Shown: positions 43,232 to 52,456 of the stretch, in pieces
Layout of the letters: each line of letters starts with the position of its first letter
How positions within the stretch are numbered: the stretch's first letter is position 1
Assembly: GCF_001017435.1 (NCBI RefSeq)
Contig: NZ_CP011371.1
Span: forward strand, 744,001 to 808,000
Source of the DNA: Caldimonas brevitalea
GTDB taxonomy: Bacteria > Pseudomonadota > Gammaproteobacteria > Burkholderiales > Burkholderiaceae_C
Length of the DNA stretch: 64,000 nucleotides
Direction of reading: 5' to 3'
Translations under genes and position numbers: made by a program
Notes under the pieces: generated by a model
Databases searched by the model: none
Told to the model about the DNA's origin: nothing
The model's input: only the letters and a program-made list of their open reading frames with translations

Positions 43232-43795
43232 ATGCGTGTGCTCTTCATCGACTTCGACGGCTGCCTGCATCCCTGGCGCTTGCCCCGCCTGCCGGCCCTG
43301 CAGGGCGGTTTGCCCGCGCCTGTGTGCGATGCCGAGCCATACAGGCCATCGCTCGAGTGGCTACCCGTGCTCGAGCGCTTGCTGTCACCCTTCCCGGACG
43401 TGTCCATCGTCGTGCATTCCGATTGGCGCCACCGCCATGGCGAGCAAGAGATCGCCACCTGGCTGGGCGGGCTCAGCGGGCGGTACCTCGGCCGCACGCC
43501 GGCGGGTGAGGCCTACGAGTCCATCCTGTGCTGGCTGTTGCATGAGCAAGCCGTCACCAGCTTCCGCATCCTCGATGCCGCGGGTGCCGACGTGCCGACA
43601 CCCGCGCCGCGACAGGTCATCGTCTGCCACCCCGAGACAGGGGTGTCGGCGCCGCAGGTGCAGACGCAGCTGCGGCTGTGGTTGGGGCGACCGGTCGACG
43701 TGGGCGGTGTGCTGCGACGGCAGTCCCGTGCACGAGACAAGTTCCGACACGGCGGCTGCTGGGTGTCGGCCGGCAGGCGCCGTCGTTGTGCGTGA
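43232..43795 (+). CDS. HAD-fold protein of the RNA-repair-associated (HAD_SAK-like) type
   Basis: 187 aa. Starts MRVLFIDFDGCLHPW: the DxD nucleophile motif of the haloacid dehalogenase fold (Asp in DFDGCLHP). Motif II is VVHSDWRHRH, with Ser next to DWR, a pattern I associate with the HAD proteins of so-called Swiss-army-knife RNA-repair systems and with small stand-alone proteins of the same kind. The C-terminus is short and basic. ATG at 43232 chosen because the domain starts there. Predicted activity is phosphatase (perhaps on nucleic-acid ends); no test from sequence alone. Divergent from the small XRE gene. Confidence 0.72.
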   Translation: MRVLFIDFDGCLHPWRLPRLPALQGGLPAPVCDAEPYRPSLEWLPVLERLLSPFPDVSIVVHSDWRHRHGEQEIATWLGGLSGRYLGRTPAGEAYESILCWLLHEQAVTSFRILDAAGADVPTPAPRQVIVCHPETGVSAPQVQTQLRLWLGRPVDVGGVLRRQSRARDKFRHGGCWVSAGRRRRCA

Positions 43796-43819
43796 GCGAG
43801 GAGCTCGCGTGGCGGTGGC

Positions 43820-45187
43820 TCACGTCCGCGTCGTACCCGCGAAGTACTGCTCGACCGCCGCCAGCAGATCGGCCGGATGCAGCATGGCCTCCCGCGCCGC
43901 CTGCGCCGTCTCGTACTGCAGCTGCATGCCGCGCAGTCGGGGAGATGCTTGTACGGCCTCCCATACCGCGGCGAGTTCTTCCAACGCCGGGCTCTCGCCG
44001 CGGGCGACTCGGCCGGCGTAGCCCAGGCTTTCCGGTTCGGCCAGCAACAGGGCCTTGCTCTGTGCGCTCAAGATCGAGGGATGCGTTTCCTGCTCGGCCA
44101 TGCAGCAATAGATGACCTGCGGCGCCACGGCGTGCTGGCCCGGTGCCTGGAGTCGGCGCAAGGAATCGCCCGTCACGCGCACCAGGCCGCTGGGCGATGG
44201 GAAGTCGTAGAGGTCACCGGGGCGGGCCTGAGCGAGGCTTTCGAGGCCGCGTCGCAGCCGCGGCCAGTCGGCGCTGGCGGCGGCGGGGGAGGTCTTGACC
44301 TCGACCAGCAGGACGATCTCGGCCGCAGCGGTCTCGGTCAGCTCGCGAACGATCGCGGCATCCCACTCGGCTTTGGCCCGGTGTGTTTCGCCCAGCGTGC
44401 CGGGCGTGCGCAAGCTGCGCACCAGGCGGAACACCGGCGGCCCCTCGACCGCCTGGTTCAGCCGGTCGACGATCTGCACCAGCGCCTGTGCCGCCTCGGC
44501 CTCGCTGAGGTTGCCCTGCCGAGCGGCCCTTTGGCCCCGGGCGGTGGCGACGGCGCTGCCCGCATCGGCCCCGGCCCGTTCCCGCAGCGCGCGATACCGC
44601 TGAACGCTGGGCTCGCGTCGCAAGGCGGCACCACGTTCGAGCCGTTCGAGGGCCGGATTGGCCAACAGCCGGTGCAGTGTCGCGGCGAGCGGTTGTGTTT
44701 CGTCCAGCGGCTCGGCGAGGGCCGCTTCGATGGCTTGCCGCAGCCCGGTCCAGTCACCCGCAGCGGCCTTGGCATGCAGGGTTGCGAGGCGCTCGCGGCT
44801 AGCGTCCCCGGCGCTGCGCTTCAGCTTGCCCGGGTGCGCCACCGCGTCGACGGTGCTGCGCACCGAACGCTCGTCATCGGCGGATCGTTCGACGAGTGCC
44901 ACATGCGTGTCGACCTCCTGATGCTGCCGGCGCCAGACCAGCGCCTGGTAGGTGAAGTCGCCCTGCTGCGGCGACATCGTCGCCTGTACCAGCGCCGCGA
45001 GCGCGCCGGTGAACAAGGCCTGCAGATCGGGGCACGGCGGTCGACCCTGCTGTCGTGCCCGGTGCAGCGCGTCGAGTGCGTAGGCGATGGCCGAGGCGGG
45101 TCCCTGCGCCTGCGCCGCCTGGGCGTCGGCCGGCATCGGCGGCAGACGGTAACGTCGCGGTGCGGCGCGCAGCGCTTTGTGCAGCAT
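43820..45187 (-). CDS. Unknown protein with a possible PD-(D/E)XK nuclease-type core
   Basis: 455 aa. No family firmly recognised. The feature of note is at about residues 290-315: AEWDAAIVRELTE followed by EIVLLVEVKTSPAAAS. An Asp, then a hydrophobic strand carrying E-x-K, is the active-site pattern of PD-(D/E)XK nucleases. Most of the protein is helical and Ala/Arg-rich, with no TM or signal peptide. The ATG at 45187 is preferred; a GTG ten codons earlier (45217) is possible. It is flanked by a HAD-fold gene (convergent) and a P-loop kinase gene (divergent, start 108 nt away). Confidence 0.55.
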   Translation of the reverse strand: MLHKALRAAPRRYRLPPMPADAQAAQAQGPASAIAYALDALHRARQQGRPPCPDLQALFTGALAALVQATMSPQQGDFTYQALVWRRQHQEVDTHVALVERSADDERSVRSTVDAVAHPGKLKRSAGDASRERLATLHAKAAAGDWTGLRQAIEAALAEPLDETQPLAATLHRLLANPALERLERGAALRREPSVQRYRALRERAGADAGSAVATARGQRAARQGNLSEAEAAQALVQIVDRLNQAVEGPPVFRLVRSLRTPGTLGETHRAKAEWDAAIVRELTETAAAEIVLLVEVKTSPAAASADWPRLRRGLESLAQARPGDLYDFPSPSGLVRVTGDSLRRLQAPGQHAVAPQVIYCCMAEQETHPSILSAQSKALLLAEPESLGYAGRVARGESPALEELAAVWEAVQASPRLRGMQLQYETAQAAREAMLHPADLLAAVEQYFAGTTRT

Positions 45188-45294
45188 CGCTTCAGGGGTA
45201 GGCAAGGCGGGCAGCACAGGGGTAGGGCCAAAGTGGAGGGCAGGTGCGCGAGTCCGCAGAATAGCGCCTGCGGACTCGGCGTCAGCAGGCAGGC

Positions 45295-45738
45295 ATGCAA
45301 GCAGTACTGCTCATCGGCATCCAGGGCTCGGGCAAGAGCACGTTCTACCGCGAGCGTTTTTTCGACACGCACGTGCGGATCAGCCTCGACCTGCTGCGCA
45401 CCCGTCACCGCGAACAGCGGATGCTGGAGCTGTGCCTGGCGATCGCGCAGCCTTTTGTCGTCGACAAGACCAACGTGACGGTCACCGAGCGCGCTCGCTA
45501 CATCAGCGCCGCGCGGGCGGCGGGCTTTCGGGTCGCCGGCTACTTTTTCGAGCCCGAGCCGCAGGCCTGCTACGAACGCAACCAACGGCGTGCGCAACCC
45601 GTCCCGGCTGCGGGCGTGTTCGGCACCTTGAAGCGCCTGGAGCGGCCGTCGATGAGCGAGGGATACGACGAGTTGTACCGCGTGTCGCTGCGACCCGAGG
45701 GGGGCTTCGAGGTGTTGGCGTGGGCGGGCAGCGCATGA
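45295..45738 (+). CDS. P-loop kinase, polynucleotide-kinase-like
   Basis: 147 aa. Walker A GIQGSGKST at about residues 8-16, then an RISLDLLRTRH block and the FVVDKTNVTVTERARYI segment typical of the AAA_33/T4-Pnkp-like kinase group (the DKTN motif is shared by 5'-polynucleotide kinase-like and zeta-toxin-like proteins), then a lid with ERNQRR. A cytoplasmic small-molecule or RNA-end kinase is likely. ATG at 45295. Single gene, divergent from the nuclease-like gene. Confidence 0.82.
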   Translation: MQAVLLIGIQGSGKSTFYRERFFDTHVRISLDLLRTRHREQRMLELCLAIAQPFVVDKTNVTVTERARYISAARAAGFRVAGYFFEPEPQACYERNQRRAQPVPAAGVFGTLKRLERPSMSEGYDELYRVSLRPEGGFEVLAWAGSA

Positions 45739-45873
45739 GGCCAGGTTGCCTGCACCTTGTCCGAACGCCGGCCCGACCCGTGGCAGGCGCGGCAGCGGCG
45801 CGCCAGGATGCGGCGTCGCCTTGACGCTACAGTGGGGGGGCGGGAGCCCCCGGCATCACGAGGCGAGGCTGTT

Positions 45874-47016
45874 ATGACCCCCACCGACCCGGACCATGAC
45901 AAGGCGCGCGCGGAGCGTGGGTGGGAACGTGCCGCCGCCGTGATCTTTACGCGCGACCGGAAGCGGCGCATCCGGCTCGTGCAGACCTGCATCGGCACGC
46001 TGGTCACCGTTCTGGTCGTGCTCTGCATGCTGCTGGCGGCGGTTGCCGGCTACGTGAGCTGGGGGGCGGTGGTCGGCTGGACGGTGGCCGCCGGCGGCGG
46101 GACGACGACGTTCTTCGTGGCCGTCCGCACCGGCTGGTCCGAGCGCTACGCAGACCCCGCCTTGACGCTGGTGCAGATGGTCTATGCCGTCGCCTGTTGT
46201 GCGGCTGCGTACGCCATCGTGGGGCCACTGCGCGGCGCGGTGTTTCCCTTGGTCATGGTGGTCATGATGTTCGGGATGTTCGCACTGCCACCGCGCCAGG
46301 TCACCGCGGTGAGCCTGTACTCGGTGCTGCTGTTCGGCGTCACGATGGCGGTCATGGCCGAGCGCTTCCCCGCAACCTTCGACCCCCAGGTGGAGTTGGC
46401 GCACTTCCTGCTGATCGCGACGATGATGCCGGCCGTCGCGGCGCTGGCCGCGCAACTCAGTCGCCTGCGTACCCGCTTGCGCAACCAAAGGCACGACCTT
46501 GCGCAGGCCTTGCAGCGCATCCAGTTTCTTGCCACCCGCGACGAGCTGACGGGGCTGGTGAACCGCCGGCACATGAGCGAACTGCTGGAGCGGGAGCAAC
46601 GTCGCAATGCCCGTCACGGTGCAGCGTTCTGCATCGGGCTGATCGACCTCGATCATTTCAAGCAGATCAACGACACGCACGGTCACGCTGCCGGCGACGA
46701 GGCGCTGAAGCGTTTTGCTGCCGTCGCCAGCACGCAGATACGCACGACCGACACGTTGGCACGTTGGGGCGGCGAAGAGTTTGTGCTGCTGATGCCCGAT
46801 TCGGCTTTGCCGCGCGCTTGCCTCGGACCCGAGCGGCTGCGACGCGCATTCGCCGATGCCCTCATCCGGGTCGGTGCGGCGCAGTTCCGCGTCACGCTGT
46901 CGTGTGGCGTGGTACAGCATCGCCCCGAGGAGTCGGTCGCCGATCTGGTGGGGCGGGCCGACGCGGCGCTCTACGCCGCCAAGCAGCAGGGGCGCAACCG
47001 CGTGGTGGCGAGGTGA
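45874..47016 (+). CDS. Membrane diguanylate cyclase (GGDEF)
   Basis: 380 aa. Five to six TM helices at about residues 35-185, a short coiled coil, then a GGDEF domain from about 215 with signature WGGEEFVLLMPD and an RxxD inhibitory site (RTTD) exactly five residues before it, so it should make c-di-GMP under product feedback. DLDHFKQINDTHGHAAGDE is the conserved metal/nucleotide block. ATG at 45874 follows GAGGCGAGG. No separate sensory domain is recognised beyond the TM unit. Confidence 0.92.
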   Translation: MTPTDPDHDKARAERGWERAAAVIFTRDRKRRIRLVQTCIGTLVTVLVVLCMLLAAVAGYVSWGAVVGWTVAAGGGTTTFFVAVRTGWSERYADPALTLVQMVYAVACCAAAYAIVGPLRGAVFPLVMVVMMFGMFALPPRQVTAVSLYSVLLFGVTMAVMAERFPATFDPQVELAHFLLIATMMPAVAALAAQLSRLRTRLRNQRHDLAQALQRIQFLATRDELTGLVNRRHMSELLEREQRRNARHGAAFCIGLIDLDHFKQINDTHGHAAGDEALKRFAAVASTQIRTTDTLARWGGEEFVLLMPDSALPRACLGPERLRRAFADALIRVGAAQFRVTLSCGVVQHRPEESVADLVGRADAALYAAKQQGRNRVVAR

Positions 47017-47105
47017 GGCGGGCGCAGCCGGCCCGGTGGTGCCGCAAGGGGCCGGGTGGCCGGCGCGCCACTGCACGCTAAGATGCCCGCCCCACCTTCT
47101 TCTGA

Positions 47106-47753
<648 letters not shown>

Positions 47754-47784
47754 TCCGCATCGTGTCGTCCTGAGTCATCCCATC

Positions 47785-48297
47785 ATGAGAAGCGAGTACG
47801 GCCGTGCCTTACGGCAGATTGTCGAACGAGGCTTGAAAGCGTCGCCCTTCGGGTGGCAGCCGGTGGCCTTGAAGTCGGACTATGTGTTTCCGGGCGAACG
47901 GGTGTTCCAGCGTCCCGGGGAGGCGGAGGGGCTGCTGTTCTGGTGTGTGTTGGTGCCTCACCAGAACCTGGAGCAGTTCACGTTCGACATCGGCTGGTCT
48001 CGGCTCGGCCGGTTCCCCGAGCTCACGATGCGTCCGTCGCTCCAACGGCCGCTCGAAGCATTCGGGCTGCCGGAGTATTTCGGGAGGCTCGGCGAGGTGA
48101 GCAGCGGCCAGGACCTGTGGTGGGAGGTCGAGCCCTTCCGGGCACCACGCGGGCTGGCGGACCTGGAGAAGATGGTGCAGCCCATCCCCGCGGAGACTGC
48201 GCGCGCGCGGGTCACGCCGGTGGCCGAGCGTGCGCTCGACGTGCTGGAACGCGTCGGCGTGCCGTATTTGCTGGAGGCCGAAGCGCGGGGGGCGTGA
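47785..48297 (+). CDS. Conserved-looking hypothetical protein
   Basis: 170 aa. I do not recognise a family. Soluble, mixed alpha/beta, with aromatic-rich strands (EGLLFWCVLVPHQNLEQFTF) and a helical C-terminus (PVAERALDVLERVGVPYLLE). The ATG at 47785 is only 31 nt after the glutathione-transferase stop, so the two may be cotranscribed; no strong Shine-Dalgarno. Codon use and composition match its neighbours, supporting a real gene. Confidence 0.6.
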   Translation: MRSEYGRALRQIVERGLKASPFGWQPVALKSDYVFPGERVFQRPGEAEGLLFWCVLVPHQNLEQFTFDIGWSRLGRFPELTMRPSLQRPLEAFGLPEYFGRLGEVSSGQDLWWEVEPFRAPRGLADLEKMVQPIPAETARARVTPVAERALDVLERVGVPYLLEAEARGA

Positions 48298-48386
48298 CGC
48301 GGCCAACGTGTGGTTCGAGCTTGGGCACCTACCGCGCTTCAGGTGAGCCGTAGCAGGCAGGCAGGCATGCAAGCAAGTGAGCCGAG

Positions 48387-48653
48387 CTACTTGCGCACCA
48401 AGTAGCCGATGATCCCCCCGGTGGCGGCCGATATCACCGACATGGCCCACTTCTTCTCCTCTGCGGTCGAGGCAGTCGAGGTGAGGGTGCTGTAGCGCAG
48501 GACGGCGATCAACACGACGAAAGCGATCGCCACACAGAACAAAGCGACCTCCTTGAACAGCCTGACTTTCACCTCTGCGGTCGTCTCCTCCCGGTCGATC
48601 GAGACGGAGAACTTGTGGTTCGGCGGCGGGCTGTTGAGGTCGATGTTGCTCAC
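48387..48653 (-). CDS. Small two-TM membrane protein
   Basis: 88 aa; GTG start overlapping the stop of the upstream ribbon-helix-helix gene by 4 nt (GTGA). N-terminal 30 residues are polar; then TM1 (VALFCVAIAFVVLIAVLRY), a short Thr/Ser/Ala loop, then a second weaker hydrophobic segment (VISAATGGIIGYLV) ending in RK. No family recognised. The coupled arrangement with an RHH protein resembles an antitoxin/toxin pair with a membrane-active toxin, but this is inference from size and order only. Confidence 0.6.
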   Translation of the reverse strand: MSNIDLNSPPPNHKFSVSIDREETTAEVKVRLFKEVALFCVAIAFVVLIAVLRYSTLTSTASTAEEKKWAMSVISAATGGIIGYLVRK

Positions 48654-48859
48654 AGGCCGATGATCTCTGTCTCGAGTTGTCTGGTTTCGGGGTCGGCGAG
48701 ACCGACCTTCAGCCCCCGCCGTTTGCCGTCCCGTGCCGCTAGGTACAGCTGCAACGCCTTGCGGAGCACGTCGGCCTTGCTGCTCTCGTCCTCTTGAACC
48801 ACCTTGTCCAACGCCTTGTTCAAGTCGTCGGAGAACACCACGTTGAATCGGGCAGCCAT
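48650..48859 (-). CDS. Ribbon-helix-helix (CopG-like) DNA-binding protein
   Basis: 69 aa. AARFNVVFSDDLNKALDKVV followed by SSKADVLRKALQLYLAAR: one beta strand and two helices in the RHH/CopG order. Such proteins act as dimeric repressors, often as antitoxins. Start at 48859 has GGAG 6 nt before it; ATGs at 48871 and 48889 are alternatives. First gene of a two-gene unit with the small membrane protein. Confidence 0.75.
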   Translation of the reverse strand: MAARFNVVFSDDLNKALDKVVQEDESSKADVLRKALQLYLAARDGKRRGLKVGLADPETRQLETEIIGL

Positions 48860-49125
48860 TGCATACTCCATTGCGCCTTCTCTACTCATTTTCTACGCTG
48901 AAATTGCGCAAACATCAAGCAAATGCCGCTCATCCTTGCTCCCGTACAGCCCATGGTTCCAGCCGACCGGCCCTCCGGCCCGCGCCTGGTCTGTTGCCAC
49001 GACCGGCGCCGCAATGTCAGTGAACGCGTCATGACATTGGCCCGCGTTTATCCCGCTGCCTCGTCGTGGCCTGCCCCGGCCCTGGCCGGCCCCGTCTTGA
49101 CGCCGGCGCGCGTTCGAGGTGCTGC

Positions 49126-49881
49126 ATGACGCTGGTGGCGCTGCGACGATGGGTCGTCGGTGTGAGTGTGCTCGCCGTGCTGCTGCTGGCGCTGGCCCTC
49201 GCACTCGAGCCGGTGCGCGGGCTGCTCGCCTACAGCTGGGGCAAGGTCCGGGGTGGCTACACGCTGCAGGAACGGCTGGCACAGTACGGGCCGGACGTGG
49301 CCGGCCGGCTGCGCCCTGCGTTCGAACGCGCCGGCGTGCCCTATCCCCCTCATGAAGTGGCCTACCTGTCGTTCAAGGACACGCGGCGCCTGGAGGTCTA
49401 CGCGCGCGCATCGAAGGCGCAACCGTGGCGCTACATCAAGCACTATCCGGTGCGCGCGGCCAGCGGTGAGCTGGGGCCGAAGCTGATCGAAGGCGACCGC
49501 CAGGTGCCCGAGGGTCAGTACCGTGCGGTTTATCTGAACCCCAACAGCCGTTTTCACCTGTCCATCCGGCTCGACTATCCCAATACGTTCGACCGCCGCA
49601 TGGCCGCCACGGACGGGCGCGCCCGGCTCGGGGGCGACATCATGATCCACGGCGGCGCTGCGTCGATCGGCTGTCTCGCGATGGGCGACCCGGCGGCCGA
49701 AGACCTGTTCGTGCTCGCCGCGCTGGTCTCGAAGGAGCGCGTGCAGGTGCTCATCAGCCCGACCGACTTCAGAATGGTGTCGAACCGCGTCGCGCCGGTG
49801 GACAGGCCGGCCTGGGTCGGCTCACTGTATGAAGGACTGCGGGCCGCGCTGGCGGCGTTCCCGAGGGAGGCGGCCCGCTGA
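49126..49881 (+). CDS. L,D-transpeptidase (YkuD-type) with membrane anchor
   Basis: 251 aa. Short N-terminal TM/signal anchor (about 9-27), then the catalytic domain with DIMIHGGAASIGCLAMGD: the HxxG...xSxGCxxM pattern with His 175 and Cys 183. Catalyses 3-3 cross-links in peptidoglycan or links to lipoproteins, or hydrolyses them; members of this subgroup (with DRRMAATDGRARLGGD before the motif) also include DpaA/YafK-type hydrolases, which this one resembles in architecture. ATG at 49126 follows GAGGTG. Monocistronic. Confidence 0.88.
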   Translation: MTLVALRRWVVGVSVLAVLLLALALALEPVRGLLAYSWGKVRGGYTLQERLAQYGPDVAGRLRPAFERAGVPYPPHEVAYLSFKDTRRLEVYARASKAQPWRYIKHYPVRAASGELGPKLIEGDRQVPEGQYRAVYLNPNSRFHLSIRLDYPNTFDRRMAATDGRARLGGDIMIHGGAASIGCLAMGDPAAEDLFVLAALVSKERVQVLISPTDFRMVSNRVAPVDRPAWVGSLYEGLRAALAAFPREAAR

Positions 49882-50014
49882 ACGTGTGGCTGCGGGTCGC
49901 GGCTTCATGAACTTCACGGAGTCGGGAAAGTTGTCGAGGGCGTGCTTCCATTGCACGAGCCTGCGAAGCATCGACCACTGCCAGGCAAAGGCTGGCGCCC
50001 GCCGTCTAACAGAC

Positions 50015-52063
50015 TCAGCGACCGATCAGTGTTCGTCCTTCCGGCGGCCGCACCACCCGCGGGCGAGGTGCAAACGGGGGCCACGCGTCGGGGCCTTTAA
50101 GGGATTCGACGGCGCTCAAATGCTCGTTGCGCACGCGATGTAAGGTCAGCAGATTTACTGCGGCCACGGCGTCTCCAGGCCGTTCAGCCAGGACGCCCTC
50201 GAACAAGCGGATGGCCGCATCAGACGTCGCGCGGTAGGCCGCCAGCTCACGTGCGTAAAGCTTCGAAACGCTTTGCTGCGCATATAACTTGCCCAGCCGC
50301 AACTGGTTCTCAATCGAAGGGTCTGCGCGCTGCAGACCATGTGCCAGCGACAAGCCTCTGCGAAATGCCTCGTCGGCATCCCTGAACTTGCCAAGCGCAC
50401 GCATCAAGTCTCCCTGGCGCAGGCGCACCTCGGACAGTTCCTGCTGGGCTGTAACGACGTTAGCGTCATCGGTGCTGGCGGCAGCAACCAGTGGTTCGAG
50501 CAGTGCCGCGGCGACCTTAAGGCTTGATATAGCCCCCGTAAGGTCGTCGAGATTCGATGCAGCGATTTCACTTTGAACATCAGCCACTCTTCGGTAACCA
50601 GCCGCAATTTCGATCAGTAGTCTCTCATCGCTGCCTGCCTCGCTATGCAACTTCTTGAGGTAGGCCAATGCCTTCACAACCACCAGTCGGCGCGCAGGGG
50701 TCGAGCCGGGCAGATTGCGGATAGCGTCATGAAAGTCAAAGATGAACACGTTGGCCAGTTGACGCACATCGGTCAGGTGGCGCTCGGCACGCTCTCGTTC
50801 GCGGTGGGCCTCATAGGCCTGGTGTGCGGCGAAGGTGAGACCGACCGCCATCGCGAGATTGGCCACCGACGCCACGCCAACGGCGATGCGGTGGCGCAGC
50901 ACAAAACGTCCGACCCGGTAGCTCCAGGCGCCGCGACGCGCCTGCACCGGCAGCCGCTCCAAGTGCCGCAACACGTCGTCGGCCAGATGCTCGGCGCTCG
51001 TATATCGCATCGCCGGGTCTTTGCGCAGCGCTTTCAGCACGACCGCATCCAGGTCGCCTCGCAACTGCTGTCGAAGGCCCCGGTCGGTCACGGCCTTGCT
51101 GGGCGGTATCGCTTCACCGTCGCAGATGGCCTTGGCCAGCTCATAGTCGCTGTTCGTCGGCACACCCAGGTAGGGTGAACTGGCCGTCAGCAGCCGGTGC
51201 AGTATCACCCCCAGCGAATAGATGTCGCTGGCCGGAGTGATCTCGTCGCCTTGCACCTGCTCGGGGCTGGAGTAGGCCAGCGTCAGAATGCGTTGTGCGG
51301 TCCGAGTGCTGGTTTGTTTCGGGCTGTCAGCCGGAGCGAGCCGCTTGGCGATGCCGAAGTCCAGAAGCTTGACGGCGCCGTTGCCACTGACCAGGATGTT
51401 GCTCGGCTTCAGGTCACGGTGAACCACGCCTTTGCCGTGGGCGTACTGAGCCACTTGGCAGACCGTGCGGAACAGTTGCAATCGCTGCTCGACCGACAGC
51501 TGGCAGCGCTCGGCGTAGACGTCGATGGGCTCGCCATCGACCAGCTCCATCACAAAGTAGGGTTGCCCGTCCTCGGTCACACCCCCATCCAAGACTTTCG
51601 CCAGATTGGGATGGTCGAGGCTGGCGAGGATCTGGCGCTCGGCCTGAAAGCGCGAGATCGCATGTTCGCGGTCGATGCTGTCACTCATCAGTTTTATCGC
51701 GACCTGCTGCTCGTAATGGCCGTCGGCGCGTTCAGCGCGGTAGACCTCACCCATGCCACCCGACCCGATGAGCGCGACGATGCGGTAAGACCCCAGCTGC
51801 TGACCGATGCGCGGGACCTCCGCGACCCGCTCTATCGCCGCGGGCGGTTGGTCGAGCAGTGTGTCACTGGCCGCTGCCGCCTCGATCAACGCCCCGAGCT
51901 CCTCGGCCAACACCGCGTCGCCGGCCGCCAGCCGAGCCACGAAAAGCGGCCGTTGCGAAGGTGGAAGCGTCAGCGCCTCGGCCAGCAAGCCCTTCATGCG
52001 CTGCCAGCCGGCCGCGTCAAAGGCGCCGGCGGAGTGCCCGGTGGACGTCATGCTGGAGTGCAT
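50015..52063 (-). CDS. Membrane Ser/Thr protein kinase with helical-repeat C-terminus
   Basis: 682 aa. Residues 1-85: N-terminal helical part common to ECF-associated kinases (LLAEALTLPPSQRPLFVARL). Kinase domain about 93-370: GSGGMGEVY glycine loop, Lys 124, catalytic Asp 217 in HRDLKPSN, DFG Asp 236, SSPEQ, so catalysis looks intact. TM helix about 392-413. C-terminal 250 residues are helical with TPR-like periodicity (LLIEIAAGYRRVADVQSEIA, then ELSEVRLRQGDLMRALGKFR). Usually such kinases are encoded next to an ECF sigma factor; none is present here. It is divergent from a TonB receptor. Slightly lower GC than its neighbours by eye. Confidence 0.88.
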   Translation of the reverse strand: MHSSMTSTGHSAGAFDAAGWQRMKGLLAEALTLPPSQRPLFVARLAAGDAVLAEELGALIEAAAASDTLLDQPPAAIERVAEVPRIGQQLGSYRIVALIGSGGMGEVYRAERADGHYEQQVAIKLMSDSIDREHAISRFQAERQILASLDHPNLAKVLDGGVTEDGQPYFVMELVDGEPIDVYAERCQLSVEQRLQLFRTVCQVAQYAHGKGVVHRDLKPSNILVSGNGAVKLLDFGIAKRLAPADSPKQTSTRTAQRILTLAYSSPEQVQGDEITPASDIYSLGVILHRLLTASSPYLGVPTNSDYELAKAICDGEAIPPSKAVTDRGLRQQLRGDLDAVVLKALRKDPAMRYTSAEHLADDVLRHLERLPVQARRGAWSYRVGRFVLRHRIAVGVASVANLAMAVGLTFAAHQAYEAHRERERAERHLTDVRQLANVFIFDFHDAIRNLPGSTPARRLVVVKALAYLKKLHSEAGSDERLLIEIAAGYRRVADVQSEIAASNLDDLTGAISSLKVAAALLEPLVAAASTDDANVVTAQQELSEVRLRQGDLMRALGKFRDADEAFRRGLSLAHGLQRADPSIENQLRLGKLYAQQSVSKLYARELAAYRATSDAAIRLFEGVLAERPGDAVAAVNLLTLHRVRNEHLSAVESLKGPDAWPPFAPRPRVVRPPEGRTLIGR

Positions 52064-52456
52064 GGGGGCGGTTCTCCGGGAGGGCTTGCCTCGGCAATAT
52101 CAGCATCAGGGGACCGGTTCAACCCCGAAAGGCGTTGCTGCTGCACCATTCAGGGTCCAGGTTTAGCTTAGGCCGCATGGGCCGGCTTACAACTACGCCG
52201 TCTCGTAGGTGCAGGCGCCGCAGAACGATGCGCACAGGACGTTCAAGTCGGTGCGCCCGCACCTTGCGCTGCCCCACCGCTGCGCGTGCTGTCGCCCGCG
52301 CGCCCATCACGGCGGCGCCGCGAGCCGCTGTGCTCGTTGGCATAAGTATTGCGATCCGCTGCCACTGCACGGCCCCTCCGAGGGCCGGCGTGTCGCCCGC
52401 GTCGCAGCACGCTCGCGCCGGGCGGCACAAAACCAACACAGCGCAGGAACCCGTCC
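52064..52456. other. 393-bp divergent intergenic region
   Basis: Between the Ser/Thr kinase and the TonB-dependent receptor. I looked for a cobalamin-type riboswitch (common before such receptors) and did not find its B12-box consensus. No Fur-box-like or other clear operator was recognised. Confidence 0.4.

Noticed and set aside
45285..45303. Resemblance of the repeated 19-mer to cloning-vector polylinker (SphI/PstI region)
   Set aside because: Only part of the linker matches, both copies are embedded in ordinary genomic sequence and the flanks are not vector sequence.
52064..52456. Cobalamin riboswitch before the TonB-dependent receptor
   Set aside because: The B12-box consensus and neighbouring conserved elements are not present.
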